Positions 41,231-52,000 of a stretch of DNA of 64,000 bases are shown here, piece by piece. Where the stretch lies: positions 3,299,001 to 3,363,000 of the forward strand of contig CP102593.1 in NCBI GenBank assembly GCA_025666215.1. Reading direction: 5' to 3'. The notes below the pieces were generated by a model. That model was not told where the DNA came from, made no database searches, and saw nothing but the letters and a program-made list of their open reading frames with translations. The position numbers were made by a program, and so were the translations under genes. Origin of the DNA: Xanthomonas campestris pv. phormiicola (GTDB lineage: Bacteria; Pseudomonadota; Gammaproteobacteria; Xanthomonadales; Xanthomonadaceae). Position 1 is the first letter of the stretch. Each line of letters begins with the position of its first letter.

Positions 41231-44119
41231 TTAGAACTTCACCGTCGCCCGCGCCCAGTAGTAGCGGCCGAGCAGATCGTAGGTGGCCACGTCGGTGTTG
41301 GCGTTGGTGACGTTGTTGGCGTAGTACAGCGGCGGCTGCTTGTCGGCCAGGTTGTCCACGCCCAGTTCGACGCGGGTGTGCCAGGGCTTGAGGTTATAGC
41401 CGACCTGCACGTTGTGATAGACGTACGAACCGATGCCGCGCACCACGGCCGCCTGATCGGCGTCGGCCGACAGTCCCTGCCGCGTATCGGCGCTGCCGAT
41501 CTCGGTGCTGCCGATGTAGCGGATGCGCCACGCCGCGCTCCAGTCGCCCAGGTTCCAGCTCAGCGTGCCCAGCCCGCGCCAGCGCGGGAAGTTGCCGTAG
41601 GCGTAGGTGTACTTGCCGGCATTGTGGATGGTGACGGTGCTGGCGTCGGTGGTGTCCGGGTTGATGTCGTAGCGGATCACGTAGGTGCCGTTGAGGCTGG
41701 CGTTGAAGCTGCCCCACGCGGTGTCCGGCAGGCGGTAGTTGAGGCTGAAGTCGGCGCCGCTGGCCCACAGCTTGCCGAGGTTCACGGTCGGCTCGGCGAT
41801 GTAGTTGATGGTGCCGTTGTCGTTGCGGTGGATCAGCGCGCAGAAGGCGCTGGACGCATTGGCGTAGCACTGGTTGAGCACGGTCTGCGCCGACACCTGG
41901 GTGATGGTGTCCTGCAGGTTGATCTTCCACAGGTCCGCGCTCATCGACAGGCCGTCCAGCCAGCCCGGGTCGTAGACCACGCCGAAGTCGTAGGACTTGC
42001 CGGTCTCCGGCTTGAGCTGGTAGCCGGCCACCACCGCGCCGGACGCCTTGGCGCCGACCTGGTTGTCGGCCTGCTGGTAGCTGCCGTCGGTGGGCACGTT
42101 GGCGCAGGCGGCGGCATGGCCGCCGGTGTAGCCGTTGCACGGATCGGTGACCGACGGCGAATCGCCGACCACGCCGGAGTACAGCTCGTTGATGTTCGGC
42201 GCACGGAACACCTGCGACACGGTGCCGCGCAGCAGCAGGTTCTCGATCGGGCGGTATTCCAGCGAGACCTTGCTGTTGGTCTTGCTGCCGACGGTGTCGT
42301 AGTCGGAGAAGCGGCTGCCCACGGTCAGGTTCAGCGAATGCACCAGCGGCAGGTCGGCCAGCAACGGGAACAGCGCCTCGGCATAGGCTTCCTTGACGCT
42401 GAAGCTGCCGCCGAGCACGGTGGCGCAGAATTCGATCACCCCGCACATGCCGTTCTCGTCGCCGGTCCACAGCGGATCGGCGGCGGTGGAGGTGCTTTCC
42501 TTGCGGTAGGACACGCCGGCCGCCAGGCTGACCGTGCCGGCCGGCAGGTCGAACAGGTTGCCGTTGGCGTTGGCCTCGAACTGCTTGACCGTGTAGACGC
42601 TGGTCACGATCGGGTTGACCACCAGCGCTTCCAGCGCGGCCTTGTTGCTGGCGCTGTTGAGGTTGAAGATGTCGATCGGGGTGCAACCGGCGATCACCGC
42701 GCCGGCGCTGCCGCACTTGACCGTGCCGTCGCTGTCCAGGAACGAGGGCCCCACCGCGGCGTTGAAGCCGGCGTAGTCGAGGAAGCCGTAGTTGATCGAC
42801 TTCTGCTTGACCTTGCCGTAGTTGACGCTGGCGTCCCACTGCCAGGAGCTGTCGCCGAAGCTGCCGCGCAGGCCGGGATTGATCTGGAAATTGTAGGTGT
42901 TGTACTCGTAGCGGCGGTTGCCCAGCACCGTGGCGCGGGTGTTGAAGTTGTTGTACGAGGTGCCGGTGCTGCGGTCGGTGCCGAAGTTGACCCCGAACGG
43001 GTTGTAGTAGCTGTCGGCCGAGACCAGGAAGTTGTCGCCGTTGGCGAAGATCGGGATCGGCGCGATGATCGAGGACGAGGTGGTCTTGCTGAAGTAGGTG
43101 TTGACGTAGCCTTCCAGGTGATCGTTGAAGCGGAAGCTGCCGATCACGAAGGCATTGGTGCGTTCCTGCGGCGTCTGCAGCAGGTTGTACGGCTGGTAGT
43201 TGTAGGAATCGGTGGAGGCGACGTAGCAGTGGTACTGGCTGGCATTGGTCGGGCTGGCGCTGCCGCCGTTGAAGGTGACCCGCGAGCAGCCGTTGCTCGC
43301 CGCCAGCGCCTTGGCCGCGTCGGAGCCGTCGTTGAAGCTGATGCTGCCGGTCGGCGTGGCCGAGGAACCCTGCTTCACCGGCACCCCGTCGATCAGCGAC
43401 AGCGCATCCTTGGAATAGCTGCGCGCGCCGGCCGAGACCGGATCGATGTTGTGGTAGGACAGGCCGGCGACGATGCTGCCGCGCTCGCCGGTCTTGCCGG
43501 CGGTCAGCGAGAAGTTGCGGCGGTTGCCGTCGCTGCGCGAGCTGGTGCCGAAGTCGGTGCTGCCTTCGATGCCGTCGAAGCCCTTGCGCAGGATGAAGTT
43601 GACCACGCCGCCGATCGCGTCCGAGCCGTACACCGCCGAGGCGCCATCGCTGAGCACCTCCACCCGCTCGATCATCGTCGCCGGGATCGCGTTGACGTCG
43701 TTGCTGGCCAGGCGCGTGCCATTGACCAGGATCAGCGTGCGCTTCTCGCCCAGGCCGCGCAGCGAGATGGTCGAGGCGCCGGTGCCGCCGCCGTTGTTGG
43801 TATTGGGGTTGGTCGCGTTGCCGGCGATCGACGGCAGTTCCTGCACCAGATCGCCGAGCGTGGCCTTGCCGGTCGCCTCGATCTGCGCGCGGCTGATCGT
43901 CACCACCGGATTGGCGGTCTCGGTATCGACGCGGCGCAGGCGCGAGCCGGTGACCACGATGCTGTCCAGGGTCTGGGGCTTGCCGTCGTCCGCGCTCGCC
44001 TCCTGCGCCAGCGCCGACCAGGAGGTGCCCAGCGACAATGCGGCGACCACGGCCAGTGCCAGCGGTTGCGGCACCGATGCGCGGCGATGGGAAGGATGGG
44101 GTGCGTGCGGGAACGACAT
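41231..44119 (-). CDS. TonB-dependent receptor of the glycan/glycoprotein utilization locus (receptor 1)
   Basis: 962 residues with a good Shine-Dalgarno (AGGAGATTCCC) before the ATG at 44119. Signal peptide to about WSALAQ, TonB-box region DSIVVTGSRLRR, plug (LGDLVQELPSIAGN, ISLRGLGEKRTLILVNGTR, ERVEVLSDGASAVYGSDAIGGVVN) and a large barrel ending YYWARATVKF. These plug motifs are those of carbohydrate-type receptors. It is a separate unit at the distal end of the locus, with a roughly 340-nt leader and the shared bipartite signature at 44460. It probably imports arabinose- or galactose-containing oligosaccharides or glycopeptides. Confidence 0.9.
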   Translation of the reverse strand: MSFPHAPHPSHRRASVPQPLALAVVAALSLGTSWSALAQEASADDGKPQTLDSIVVTGSRLRRVDTETANPVVTISRAQIEATGKATLGDLVQELPSIAGNATNPNTNNGGGTGASTISLRGLGEKRTLILVNGTRLASNDVNAIPATMIERVEVLSDGASAVYGSDAIGGVVNFILRKGFDGIEGSTDFGTSSRSDGNRRNFSLTAGKTGERGSIVAGLSYHNIDPVSAGARSYSKDALSLIDGVPVKQGSSATPTGSISFNDGSDAAKALAASNGCSRVTFNGGSASPTNASQYHCYVASTDSYNYQPYNLLQTPQERTNAFVIGSFRFNDHLEGYVNTYFSKTTSSSIIAPIPIFANGDNFLVSADSYYNPFGVNFGTDRSTGTSYNNFNTRATVLGNRRYEYNTYNFQINPGLRGSFGDSSWQWDASVNYGKVKQKSINYGFLDYAGFNAAVGPSFLDSDGTVKCGSAGAVIAGCTPIDIFNLNSASNKAALEALVVNPIVTSVYTVKQFEANANGNLFDLPAGTVSLAAGVSYRKESTSTAADPLWTGDENGMCGVIEFCATVLGGSFSVKEAYAEALFPLLADLPLVHSLNLTVGSRFSDYDTVGSKTNSKVSLEYRPIENLLLRGTVSQVFRAPNINELYSGVVGDSPSVTDPCNGYTGGHAAACANVPTDGSYQQADNQVGAKASGAVVAGYQLKPETGKSYDFGVVYDPGWLDGLSMSADLWKINLQDTITQVSAQTVLNQCYANASSAFCALIHRNDNGTINYIAEPTVNLGKLWASGADFSLNYRLPDTAWGSFNASLNGTYVIRYDINPDTTDASTVTIHNAGKYTYAYGNFPRWRGLGTLSWNLGDWSAAWRIRYIGSTEIGSADTRQGLSADADQAAVVRGIGSYVYHNVQVGYNLKPWHTRVELGVDNLADKQPPLYYANNVTNANTDVATYDLLGRYYWARATVKF

Positions 44120-44741
44120 GGGAATCTCCTGAGCGATGGCGACACGTGGCGTAGGCGAAAACGAGGGGCCGAACGGGTCCGCGCCGGCTTGCGCCAGCGG
44201 ACGGAACGTGCAGAGAGCGACGCCGCTGCAACAGCGGCGCCAGTGATACGCATCCTGCGTCGCGGCTTCAGCAAGGCCGGACGCAATCGCGGGGATGCTT
44301 GCTGTCCTTCGCACGCTGCACGTGCGCAGATCCCCGGTCCTGCGGTGGGTGGCGAAGGGCGGTGGCGGATCCTGTCCCGCGCACCGGCCGCTGGCCGGAA
44401 AACAAAAGATCATCACGTTTTAACGATGCCATCACAATGTGCCCGTAACCGCGGCCGGCGTCTTGACGCAATTAGCGGTTCTGCATGCGGAATAACGCAT
44501 GGTCGCGACATGGCGGCGCGATCGCGCGACAGATCGGCAATCTTGTCCGTTGCCTTCGGTTCAGCCAGGCCGCCGTTGCATGCCGGATCGGCGCTGCGTG
44601 CAATTCGGCATACAAGGCGTGTGCGACCGCGCCGACGGCGGCCGTCCTTGGCCAGTGCCGGCAGGCCCGAAGCTCGCGCAGGCAGGCGTGCCAGCGTGGC
44701 GCACCGCCACCGTGCCGGCATGTCCCGCGTTTCTGTCGGGC
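44120..44741. other. 622-bp leader/promoter region of receptor 1
   Basis: Separates the receptor start from the GH27 stop. It holds the bipartite signature (44460-44499) and no credible coding frame. The stretch from 44120 to about 44459 would be an unusually long 5' leader if transcription starts near the signature. Confidence 0.6.
44460..44499 (-). promoter_or_regulatory. Bipartite promoter/operator signature, copy 1 (receptor 1)
   Basis: Plus-strand text GTCTTGACG (44460-44468), 15 bp, CATGCGGA (44484-44491). Read on the transcribed (minus) orientation this is TCCGCATG-N15-CGTCAAGAC. The right element lies inside a TGCGGAATAACGCA palindrome (44486-44499). A further shared block CACAATGTGC lies at 44433-44442. 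Confidence 0.7.
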
Positions 44742-46334
44742 TCAGCGAGAGCGTGCAGCAGTCGGCGGCGACAGCCGCAGCAGCACCACGCCATGCGCGG
44801 CGACCTGCAGGTTGCGCAGCTCGCTGGCGGGCCGGTTGCCGCCGCGCCACAGATCGCGCCAGCGACGTCCGTGCAACGCGGTGCCGGCATCGTCCGCCGA
44901 CAGTGCCACCCGATGTGGCTGCGTGTCGCGATTGAACACACCCAGCGCGACGCCGCCATCGGCCAGCGGCTTGCGCCAGATCTCGATCGCGCCATCCTTG
45001 CGCACCGCCCTGCCCTGCACGCCCAACGCATCCTGATCGATCGCCAGCACGTCGCGGTTGCGCAGCAGCGCCAGCGTCGCCGGCGCCATCTGCCGCAGGT
45101 CGTTGCCGAGCAGCAACGGCGCCGCCGACAGCGCCCACAGCGCCAGGTGCGTGCGGTACTCGTCCGCGCTCATGCCGCCGTTGCCGACCTCGAGCATGTC
45201 CGGATCGTTCCAGCCGCCCGGCCCGGCGTCGGCGGGATCGCCGTTGCGCTCGAAACCGATCGCGGCCATCTTCGCGTAGGTGTCCTCGATGTCGCCGGTG
45301 GTGCGCCACAGGTGCCCGCCGACCTCGCGCCCCCACTGGCCGACATGGTCGCGGCCGTACTGGCACAGGCTGTAGACGATCGGCCGCCCGCTCGCGCGCA
45401 ACGCCTGGCCCATCTGCAGATAGGCGCGGCGCACCTGCTGCGGCTCGCGGAAGACGCCTTCGCCCGAGCACAGGTCGTACTTGAGGTAGTCGATGCCCCA
45501 GCCCGCCCAGGTGCGCGCGTCCTGTTCGACGTGGCCGTAGCTGCCGGTGTAGCCGGCGCAGGTCCTGGGACCGGGCGAACTGTACAGGCCGAGCTTGAGC
45601 CCCTTGCCGTGCACGTAGTCGGCCAGCGCGCGCATGTCGGGGAAGCGCGCGTTCGGCTGCAGGACGCCGGCGCGGTCGCGCTGACCCTGCCAGCCGTCGT
45701 CGATGTTGACGTAGACGTAACCGGCATCGCGCAATCCGGAGGCGACCATGGCATCGGCGATGCGGCGCACGGTGGCGTCGTCGATGTGCTCGGCGAAGCG
45801 GTTCCAGCTGCTCCAACCCAGCGGTGGGGTCCGCGCCAGGCCGTCGCCCGGCAACGCCGCATAAGCCGGCAGCGGCGCGACCGGAAACGCCAGCCGCGCC
45901 GCATCGGCCTCGCTGCCGCGGCTAGCGTGCACGTCGACCTGCTCGTCCCAGATGCGCCCGGCCAGGTGCAGCTGGCCGTGCTCCAGGGTCGCGGTCCACG
46001 GTTGCGCCGGCAGCCGCGGATTGCCGTTGTCGATCTGGAAATGGGCCACGTCGCCGTCGATGCGCAGCTGCTGCATCGGCACGTCGCCGTACCAGTCGGT
46101 GGTGATGCTGCCCTGCACCTGGCCGTCGCGCTGGACGATGCGCAGGTAACGCGGACCTGGAAACGACGGCCCCTGCGCGATCACCCAGATGCCTTGCAGC
46201 GGACTGGCCGGCGCCATCGCCGCGGCCGGCGGCGGCGCATGCGCGCAGCTGCCGCAGCCAGCCACGGCGAGTGCGAGCAGGCCGCGCCACAGCCAGCGGC
46301 GGGCGCGGTGAACGGAGCGCGAGCGCGACGCCAT
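44742..46334 (-). CDS. GH27 glycoside hydrolase lipoprotein (alpha-galactosidase / beta-L-arabinopyranosidase type)
   Basis: 530 residues. Lipoprotein signal (LLALAVAGC, Cys27). Residues about 40-150 form an extra beta-rich domain (LQGIWVIAQGPSFPGPRYLR) of unknown role. The GH27 barrel starts at TPPLGWSSWNRFAEHI near residue 165, with nucleophile Asp in YLKYDLC near residue 283 and acid/base Asp in TTGDIEDT near 347, then a C-terminal beta-sandwich. It lies 55 bp after GH127 and is probably in the same unit. It would remove alpha-galactose, or beta-L-arabinopyranose, from the imported material. Confidence 0.9.
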   Translation of the reverse strand: MASRSRSVHRARRWLWRGLLALAVAGCGSCAHAPPPAAAMAPASPLQGIWVIAQGPSFPGPRYLRIVQRDGQVQGSITTDWYGDVPMQQLRIDGDVAHFQIDNGNPRLPAQPWTATLEHGQLHLAGRIWDEQVDVHASRGSEADAARLAFPVAPLPAYAALPGDGLARTPPLGWSSWNRFAEHIDDATVRRIADAMVASGLRDAGYVYVNIDDGWQGQRDRAGVLQPNARFPDMRALADYVHGKGLKLGLYSSPGPRTCAGYTGSYGHVEQDARTWAGWGIDYLKYDLCSGEGVFREPQQVRRAYLQMGQALRASGRPIVYSLCQYGRDHVGQWGREVGGHLWRTTGDIEDTYAKMAAIGFERNGDPADAGPGGWNDPDMLEVGNGGMSADEYRTHLALWALSAAPLLLGNDLRQMAPATLALLRNRDVLAIDQDALGVQGRAVRKDGAIEIWRKPLADGGVALGVFNRDTQPHRVALSADDAGTALHGRRWRDLWRGGNRPASELRNLQVAAHGVVLLRLSPPTAARSR

Positions 46335-46389
46335 CGGGGGATCTCCTGTCAGGGAACGGCGCCGCCGCGCGCAGGCGCGGCAACGGCGC

Positions 46390-48813
46390 TCATGCGCTCG
46401 CGGCCGGGATCAACCAGCCACCGAACAGCGGCCCGGCGGTATCGCCGTGCTGCGGCTCGATGCGGAACGTCAGCTGCGCCGCAGCGCGGGTCAGTTCCGG
46501 CGGCAACGGATAGTCGCGATCGACGAAGTCGATGACCTGGCTGCGGTCCACCTGCACTTCCGCCGCCAGCTTGCCGTTGACCAGGAGGTTGAAGCGGCCC
46601 TTGTCGCTGCCCCAGAAGCGCAGGCGCAACGCCAGCGGCTGCGCGCTGCCTTTCATCTGGAATTCGACGAAGCCCTTGCCGCGCACGTCGCGGCATTGCT
46701 GGCGGCGGTAGGCGCCGCCGAAGGACGTATCGCTGCGCAGCTTGTGCGCCTGCTCGGAGGCGTCGTCGCCGAACTGGATCATGTCCACCGCGGTGGCCTG
46801 CAGTGCGGCGCGCTCGGCCTGCTGGCGCGCGCGCCGCGCCGCTTCCTGCGCCCACTGCGCCGGTGCCATGCGCTTGAAGTACAGCGCGCTGCGGCGTTCG
46901 TACTGCGCGTAGAACGGCACCAAGGTCAGCCCCGGCGGCTGCGTGGCGGCGGCCAGGAAATGCCCGGGCTGCGGCAATTCGGCGAATCCTGCCAAGGGAT
47001 CGGCCGCGGCCACCAGCGCCGGATCCGGCGCATCGTAGGGCTCGGCGACCGGGCCCAGATCGGCGGCCAGCGCCAGCGGACCGCGCATCACCACCACCGT
47101 GTCGGCATCGCCGGCGGCATGCTCCAGGCGCAACGGCATCGCCAGCTCCAGTTCGATCACGTCGCCGCTGCGCCACTGCCGCTCCAGCGCCAGGTAGCCA
47201 TCGGCGGACGTGCCGCGCTGGGCCTTGCCGTTGACGCGCAGCGTGTAGCCGTCCTGGCACCAGGCCGGCAGCCGCAGCAGCAGGCGGCGCGGCGTGCGTG
47301 CGCCGGCGCGGCGCAGTTGCAACCGCACCTTGCCGTTGTCCGGCACGCCGCTGTCCAGCTCCAGCGCCAGATCGCGCTCGGGCCAATCCAGGGTCGAGGG
47401 GATGTACAGGTTGACGTAGAGCGAGGCCGCGTCCTGCCAATAGATCGAGTCGCCGAACTGCGCGTGCGCCTCCATGCCGCTGCCGACGCAGCACCAGAAC
47501 GAATCGAACTTGTCGGAGAAGCCGCGCTCGCCGCCGCTGATCATCGGCGTCATGTAGGTGAACATGCCGGTGGCCGGATGCTGCGCGGCCATGGTGTGGT
47601 TGTGCAGGGTGCGCTCGTAGTAGTCGAAATAGCGCGCCTGCGGCGTCCACTGGTACAGGTGCCGGGTCAGCTTGAGCATGTTGTAGCTGTTGCAGTGCTC
47701 GCAGGTCTGCTCGGTCAGGAACGCGGCGATGGTGTCCGGTTCCTGGAAATACTCGCGGTCGGCATTGCCGCCGATGACATAGCTGTAGTGGCCGGTCACC
47801 GTCTCCCAGAAGAAACGCGCCGCGGCCGCCGCATCGGCATCACCGGCGACCTCGAACTGGCGCGCCTCGCCGATGAACTTGGGCACCTGGGTATTGGCAT
47901 GGATGTGCGGCAGCTCGTCGCGGCCGGCCGCGGCCGGATCGATCACCTTCTCGTGGCGCAGGCGCTTGCCCAGCGCGACCCAGCGCGGATCGCCGGTGCG
48001 CGCGCCCAGTTCGATGTAGGACTCGTTGAGGCCGCCGAACTCGGTGTCCAGCAGGGTCTGCATCTGCGCGTGGTCGAGCGCGTCGAACACCCCGCCCAGA
48101 TAGCCGGCCAGCGGCAGCAGCACCTGCAGCGCCTGCGCGTTGCCGGCCAGTTCGTGCGCATCGAGCAGGCCGGCGAACAGTTTGTGCACCGTGTACAGCG
48201 GCGACCAGCTGCCGTTGAGATTGAACTTGCTGCCCTTGATGACGCCGCGGCGCACCTCTTCGAACACCAGCTTGCCGCTGTCGATGGCGCCCTTGTCGTT
48301 CTTGCGGGTGAGCCCGCCGACGTAGCCGTCCGGATCGCGCGCCTGCGCGCGCGCCAGTTCGGCGACGATGTAGTCGATGCGCTGGCGCAGCGCCGCATCG
48401 CGGGTCTGCGCGTGCATCTTGGCCAGCGCGCTGAGGTAATGGCCGAGCGTGTGCCCGGCGATGGTGTCGCCTTCCCAGCCGCCGTAGACCTCGCCCTTGG
48501 GCGGCAGGCCGGCGTACTGCAGGAAGTTGTGCAGCAGCCGGTCCGGCTCCAGTTCCAGCAGGTAGCGGCGGTTGGTCTGCAGCGAATCCAGGAACAGCGA
48601 CGGCTTGAGCGTGACCTGCTTGAGCGGCAGCGCCTGCACCGCGCCGGCGCTGGACGCGGCGGCATCCAGCGGGAAACGCAGCAATCCCGCGGCCACGGCC
48701 AATGCGCTCCATTGCAGGAAACGGCGCCGCGACGGATCCAGCGCCGCCGCCGCGTCCGCGGACGCGGTGTGCGCGCAGTGCGCCGTGTGGACATGTCCGG
48801 AGCGCGCGCTCAT
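46390..48813 (-). CDS. GH127 beta-L-arabinofuranosidase (HypBA1-like), Tat-exported
   Basis: 807 residues with a twin-arginine signal (SRRRFLQWSALAVAAGLLRF; start at 48813). The family's zinc/catalytic set is present: Glu and Cys in TCEHCNSYNML near residue 370 and the Cys pair in SFWCCVGSGMEAH near 441, of which one Cys is the nucleophile in characterised GH127 enzymes. GGWEGDTIAGHTLGHYLSAL and YERTLHNH are also typical. Characterised members release beta-1,2-linked L-arabinofuranose from hydroxyproline-linked arabino-oligosaccharides. It is the first gene of a two-gene unit with GH27; its leader carries signature copy 3. Confidence 0.92.
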   Translation of the reverse strand: MSARSGHVHTAHCAHTASADAAAALDPSRRRFLQWSALAVAAGLLRFPLDAAASSAGAVQALPLKQVTLKPSLFLDSLQTNRRYLLELEPDRLLHNFLQYAGLPPKGEVYGGWEGDTIAGHTLGHYLSALAKMHAQTRDAALRQRIDYIVAELARAQARDPDGYVGGLTRKNDKGAIDSGKLVFEEVRRGVIKGSKFNLNGSWSPLYTVHKLFAGLLDAHELAGNAQALQVLLPLAGYLGGVFDALDHAQMQTLLDTEFGGLNESYIELGARTGDPRWVALGKRLRHEKVIDPAAAGRDELPHIHANTQVPKFIGEARQFEVAGDADAAAAARFFWETVTGHYSYVIGGNADREYFQEPDTIAAFLTEQTCEHCNSYNMLKLTRHLYQWTPQARYFDYYERTLHNHTMAAQHPATGMFTYMTPMISGGERGFSDKFDSFWCCVGSGMEAHAQFGDSIYWQDAASLYVNLYIPSTLDWPERDLALELDSGVPDNGKVRLQLRRAGARTPRRLLLRLPAWCQDGYTLRVNGKAQRGTSADGYLALERQWRSGDVIELELAMPLRLEHAAGDADTVVVMRGPLALAADLGPVAEPYDAPDPALVAAADPLAGFAELPQPGHFLAAATQPPGLTLVPFYAQYERRSALYFKRMAPAQWAQEAARRARQQAERAALQATAVDMIQFGDDASEQAHKLRSDTSFGGAYRRQQCRDVRGKGFVEFQMKGSAQPLALRLRFWGSDKGRFNLLVNGKLAAEVQVDRSQVIDFVDRDYPLPPELTRAAAQLTFRIEPQHGDTAGPLFGGWLIPAASA

Positions 48814-48964
48814 CGGGCACCGCGCGAATGGATGACCACGGGGAACCGAGGGGAAAGGCGAGACGGCATTGCTTGCTCCTTTGCGCTTGGCGGCGGCAGG
48901 CGCGGGCCCGACCGCGGCCACGAACGGGCGGCCTGTCGCCACTGTGTCATCGATACGTCATCGC

Positions 48965-49004
48965 GTCTTGTCGCCACGGCTGCGCGAACATGCGGATTTG
49001 TGCC
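48965..49004 (-). promoter_or_regulatory. Bipartite promoter/operator signature, copy 3 (GH127-GH27 unit)
   Basis: Plus-strand GTCTTGTCG (48965-48973), 15 bp, CATGCGGA (48989-48996): both elements identical to copy 2 at 63727, with unrelated spacer sequence. Located about 150 nt upstream of the GH127 start. Confidence 0.7.
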
Positions 49005-49020
49005 GAATCGCGTCCGCCGC

Positions 49021-52000
49021 TCACAGCGCCAGGCGGATCCCGCCGTAGTACATGCGCCCGATCACGTCGTACACGCCGGCGTGGTAGCCCAGCTCGAAGT
49101 TGGCGCCGCCCGCCTCCGCCCCCGGCACCCGCGGCGGCGCGCGATCGAACAGATTGCTGACCCCGCCGAACAGTTCCAGTCCCGACTTGAGCCGGTAGTA
49201 GCCGGACACGTCGCTGTAGAACACGTTGCCGGTCCACACCTTCTGGTAGTCGGTATCGGTGATCTGGGTGCTGTTGCGCATCTTGGAGAAGTGGCGCAGC
49301 GACCAGGTCGCACCGGCATGCGCATTGGACCAGGTGCTGCGCAGCACGCCCTTCCAGGACGGCGAGCCGAACACGCCGGCGAAGCGGGTGACCTCCTCCG
49401 GCTGGTCCGGATCCAGCGTGTAGTCCTGGCGGATCAGGTGCGTGTAGTTCAGGTCGAACGACAGCGCGCCGGCGTTCTGGCCCCAGCGCTCGGCCAGGTC
49501 GTAGCGGTACTGCGCGGCGAAGTCGACGCCGCGGGTCAGGTAGCGCGACAGGTTGAGCTTCTGGGTGACCACGTTGAGCAGGTTGCCATCGGCGTCGCGG
49601 CTGACGAAGGAACAGAACGGGTTGTCCAGGGTCGGCGCGTCCACGCACTTGTTGATGACGGTCTGCGCCGGGAACGAATCGATCGCGCCGCGCAGGTCGA
49701 TGTTGTAGTAGTCCACCGACAGCGAGAAATCCGGCAGGAAACGCGGACGCAGCACGATGCCGACGGTGCGGGTCTTGGCGGTCTCGTTGGCCAGGTCCAG
49801 GTTGCCCTTGGTGATGATGTCGCGGTACAGCCAGTAGGTGCTCTTGTCCGACGGATTGAGCTGCGCGCAGTTGGCTGCGGTGTACTGGCTGCGGTCGCTG
49901 CGGTAGCGCTGGTTGTAGGTGTTGCACGGATCGGTGATCCACATGCCGCCGATGCTGCTGGCGGTGTACAGCTCGCCGATGTTGGGCGCGCGCACCGCCT
50001 TGCCGTAGGTGCCGCGCAGGGTGATGTCCTGGATCGGCGCCCAGTCGATGCCGAACTTGTTGGTGACCGTGCGGCCGGCGGTGTTGTAGTCGGACACGCG
50101 CACCGCCGCGTCCACGCCCAGGCGCTGCGCGAACAACCGGTCGGCCAGCAGCGGCAGGTGCAGTTCGCTGTAGAGTTCCTTGACGTCGTACTGGCCGACC
50201 AGCGGCAGCTGGGTGGTGCCCAGGCTGGCGTCGTAGGCCGGATTGGCCGGATCGTACTGGGCGATCGCGCCGATGTCGTTGCGCTCCTTGCGGTACTCGC
50301 CGCCGAACGCGATCTGCGCTTCGCCGCCGGGCAGGTCGAACATACCGCCGGAGGCATAGGCCGACAGCACCTGCTGGGTCATGGTGGTGGTGGCCCAGTC
50401 CGAGGTGTAGCGCAGGTAGGCGATCTCCCGCGCGGTCAGGCGCTTGAACGGGTTCAACGGCACGCAGCCGTTGCCCGGGTCGGTGAGCGTGCTACGGCAG
50501 ATCGCACTGCCGTCGGCGGCGGTGGTGGAATCCACCGCCAGGTAATAACGCGTGTAGGACACCGTATCGATGTCGCGGTTGCGCTGCTCGGTGCGGCCGT
50601 AGGAGTAGTACGCGCTGTAGTTCCAGGCGCGGCCGCCCAGGCTGAAGTCGCCTTCCAGGCCGACCACGCCCTGCAGCAGTTGGCGCCGGTACTGGCTGCC
50701 GCCCTGCCCCAGTTCGTCGTCGAAGTGCCGCGCGAAGTAGACCCCGTCGGTGATCGTGCCGCCGTTGGCCGCGCGCATCGCGTCGGTGACGAACGGGCTG
50801 TCGGCCGGCACCGCCTCGCTGCCGAACGCGCTCAGCGCGCGCCACGCCGATTGCGAGGTGGTGCGCGAATAGCCGAGGTTGGCGAAGAAGCGCAGGCTGT
50901 CGCTGACATCGAAATTGAGCGTGGCGCGGCTGGCGAAGCGATCCGACGGCACCGCCAGGTACCACGAGTCGTAGCGGCCGCCGTACTCGCCGCCGTCGGT
51001 GAGCAGGCTGCCCAGTGCGGTGGACGGATCGGCCAGGCTCACCGGCACGCTGTTGACGTAGCCGCCCGGGCCGAGCACCGGCGCGCGCAGCTGGCCGTCG
51101 GCGGTCATCGCGTAGTGGCGGCCACCGAGGATGAGCTGCGCGTCCTCGGCGTTGTTGATGTTGCGGTTGTTGTCGGAGATCCAGTAGCGCTGGTTGCGGT
51201 TGTTGCGCGTGTACATCGGGTAGCCGGTGGCGGTCCACGGCCGGTCCTGGCCGGACACCGAATCGGGCTCGCGTTCGTAGAAACCGTAGACGGTGACGTT
51301 GCCGCGGTTGTCGGCGAAGTTGTGCCCGAACAGCGCATCGACGCTGTTGCTGCGCATGTCGCCGCGGCTGGAGATGCCGTAGCGCGCGCTGGCGTCCAGG
51401 CCCTGGAAATCCTTCTTCAGGATGAAGTTGACCACGCCGGTGACCGCCTCGGCGCCGTACAGCGCCGAGGCGCCGCCGGTGATGACTTCCACCCGTTCGA
51501 CCAGGCTGGAGGGGATGTTGCTCACGTCCACCGCCGAGGTGCCCGGGATCGCCGGCACCTGGCGGCGGCCGTCGACCAGCACCAGGGTGCGCTGGGTGCC
51601 CATGCCGCGCAGGTCCAGCGCGTTGACGCCGGGGTTGCCGGCCAGGTTGCTGGTCTGGCTGGTCTGGGTCAGCGCCAGGCTCGGCAGCTGATTGACCACA
51701 TCGGCGATCTCGGTATAACCGGCCGCGCGGATCTGCTCGGCGCCGATCACGGTCAGCGGCGTGGGGCCGTCCAGCGCGTCGTTGCGACGGATGCGCGAAC
51801 CGGTGACGACCACGCTGTCCAGGGTCTTGGCGTCGGCGGCGCCGTCGTTGCCGTCGGCGGCCGCGGCCGTGTTGTCGCGCACGGCAGCGGCCTCCTGCGC
51901 CGCCGCCGGCAACGCCGCGAGCAGCGCCATGGCGATCGCGGCGCACAACAGGCTGCGCCCTTGTCCGCGTCGATCGCGGCAAGCGGACGGCAGCTGGGGG

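Noticed and set aside
41378..44935. Plus-strand open frame of about 1185 codons across receptor 1
   Set aside because: Antisense shadow of the receptor gene; composition typical of complementary-frame translation.
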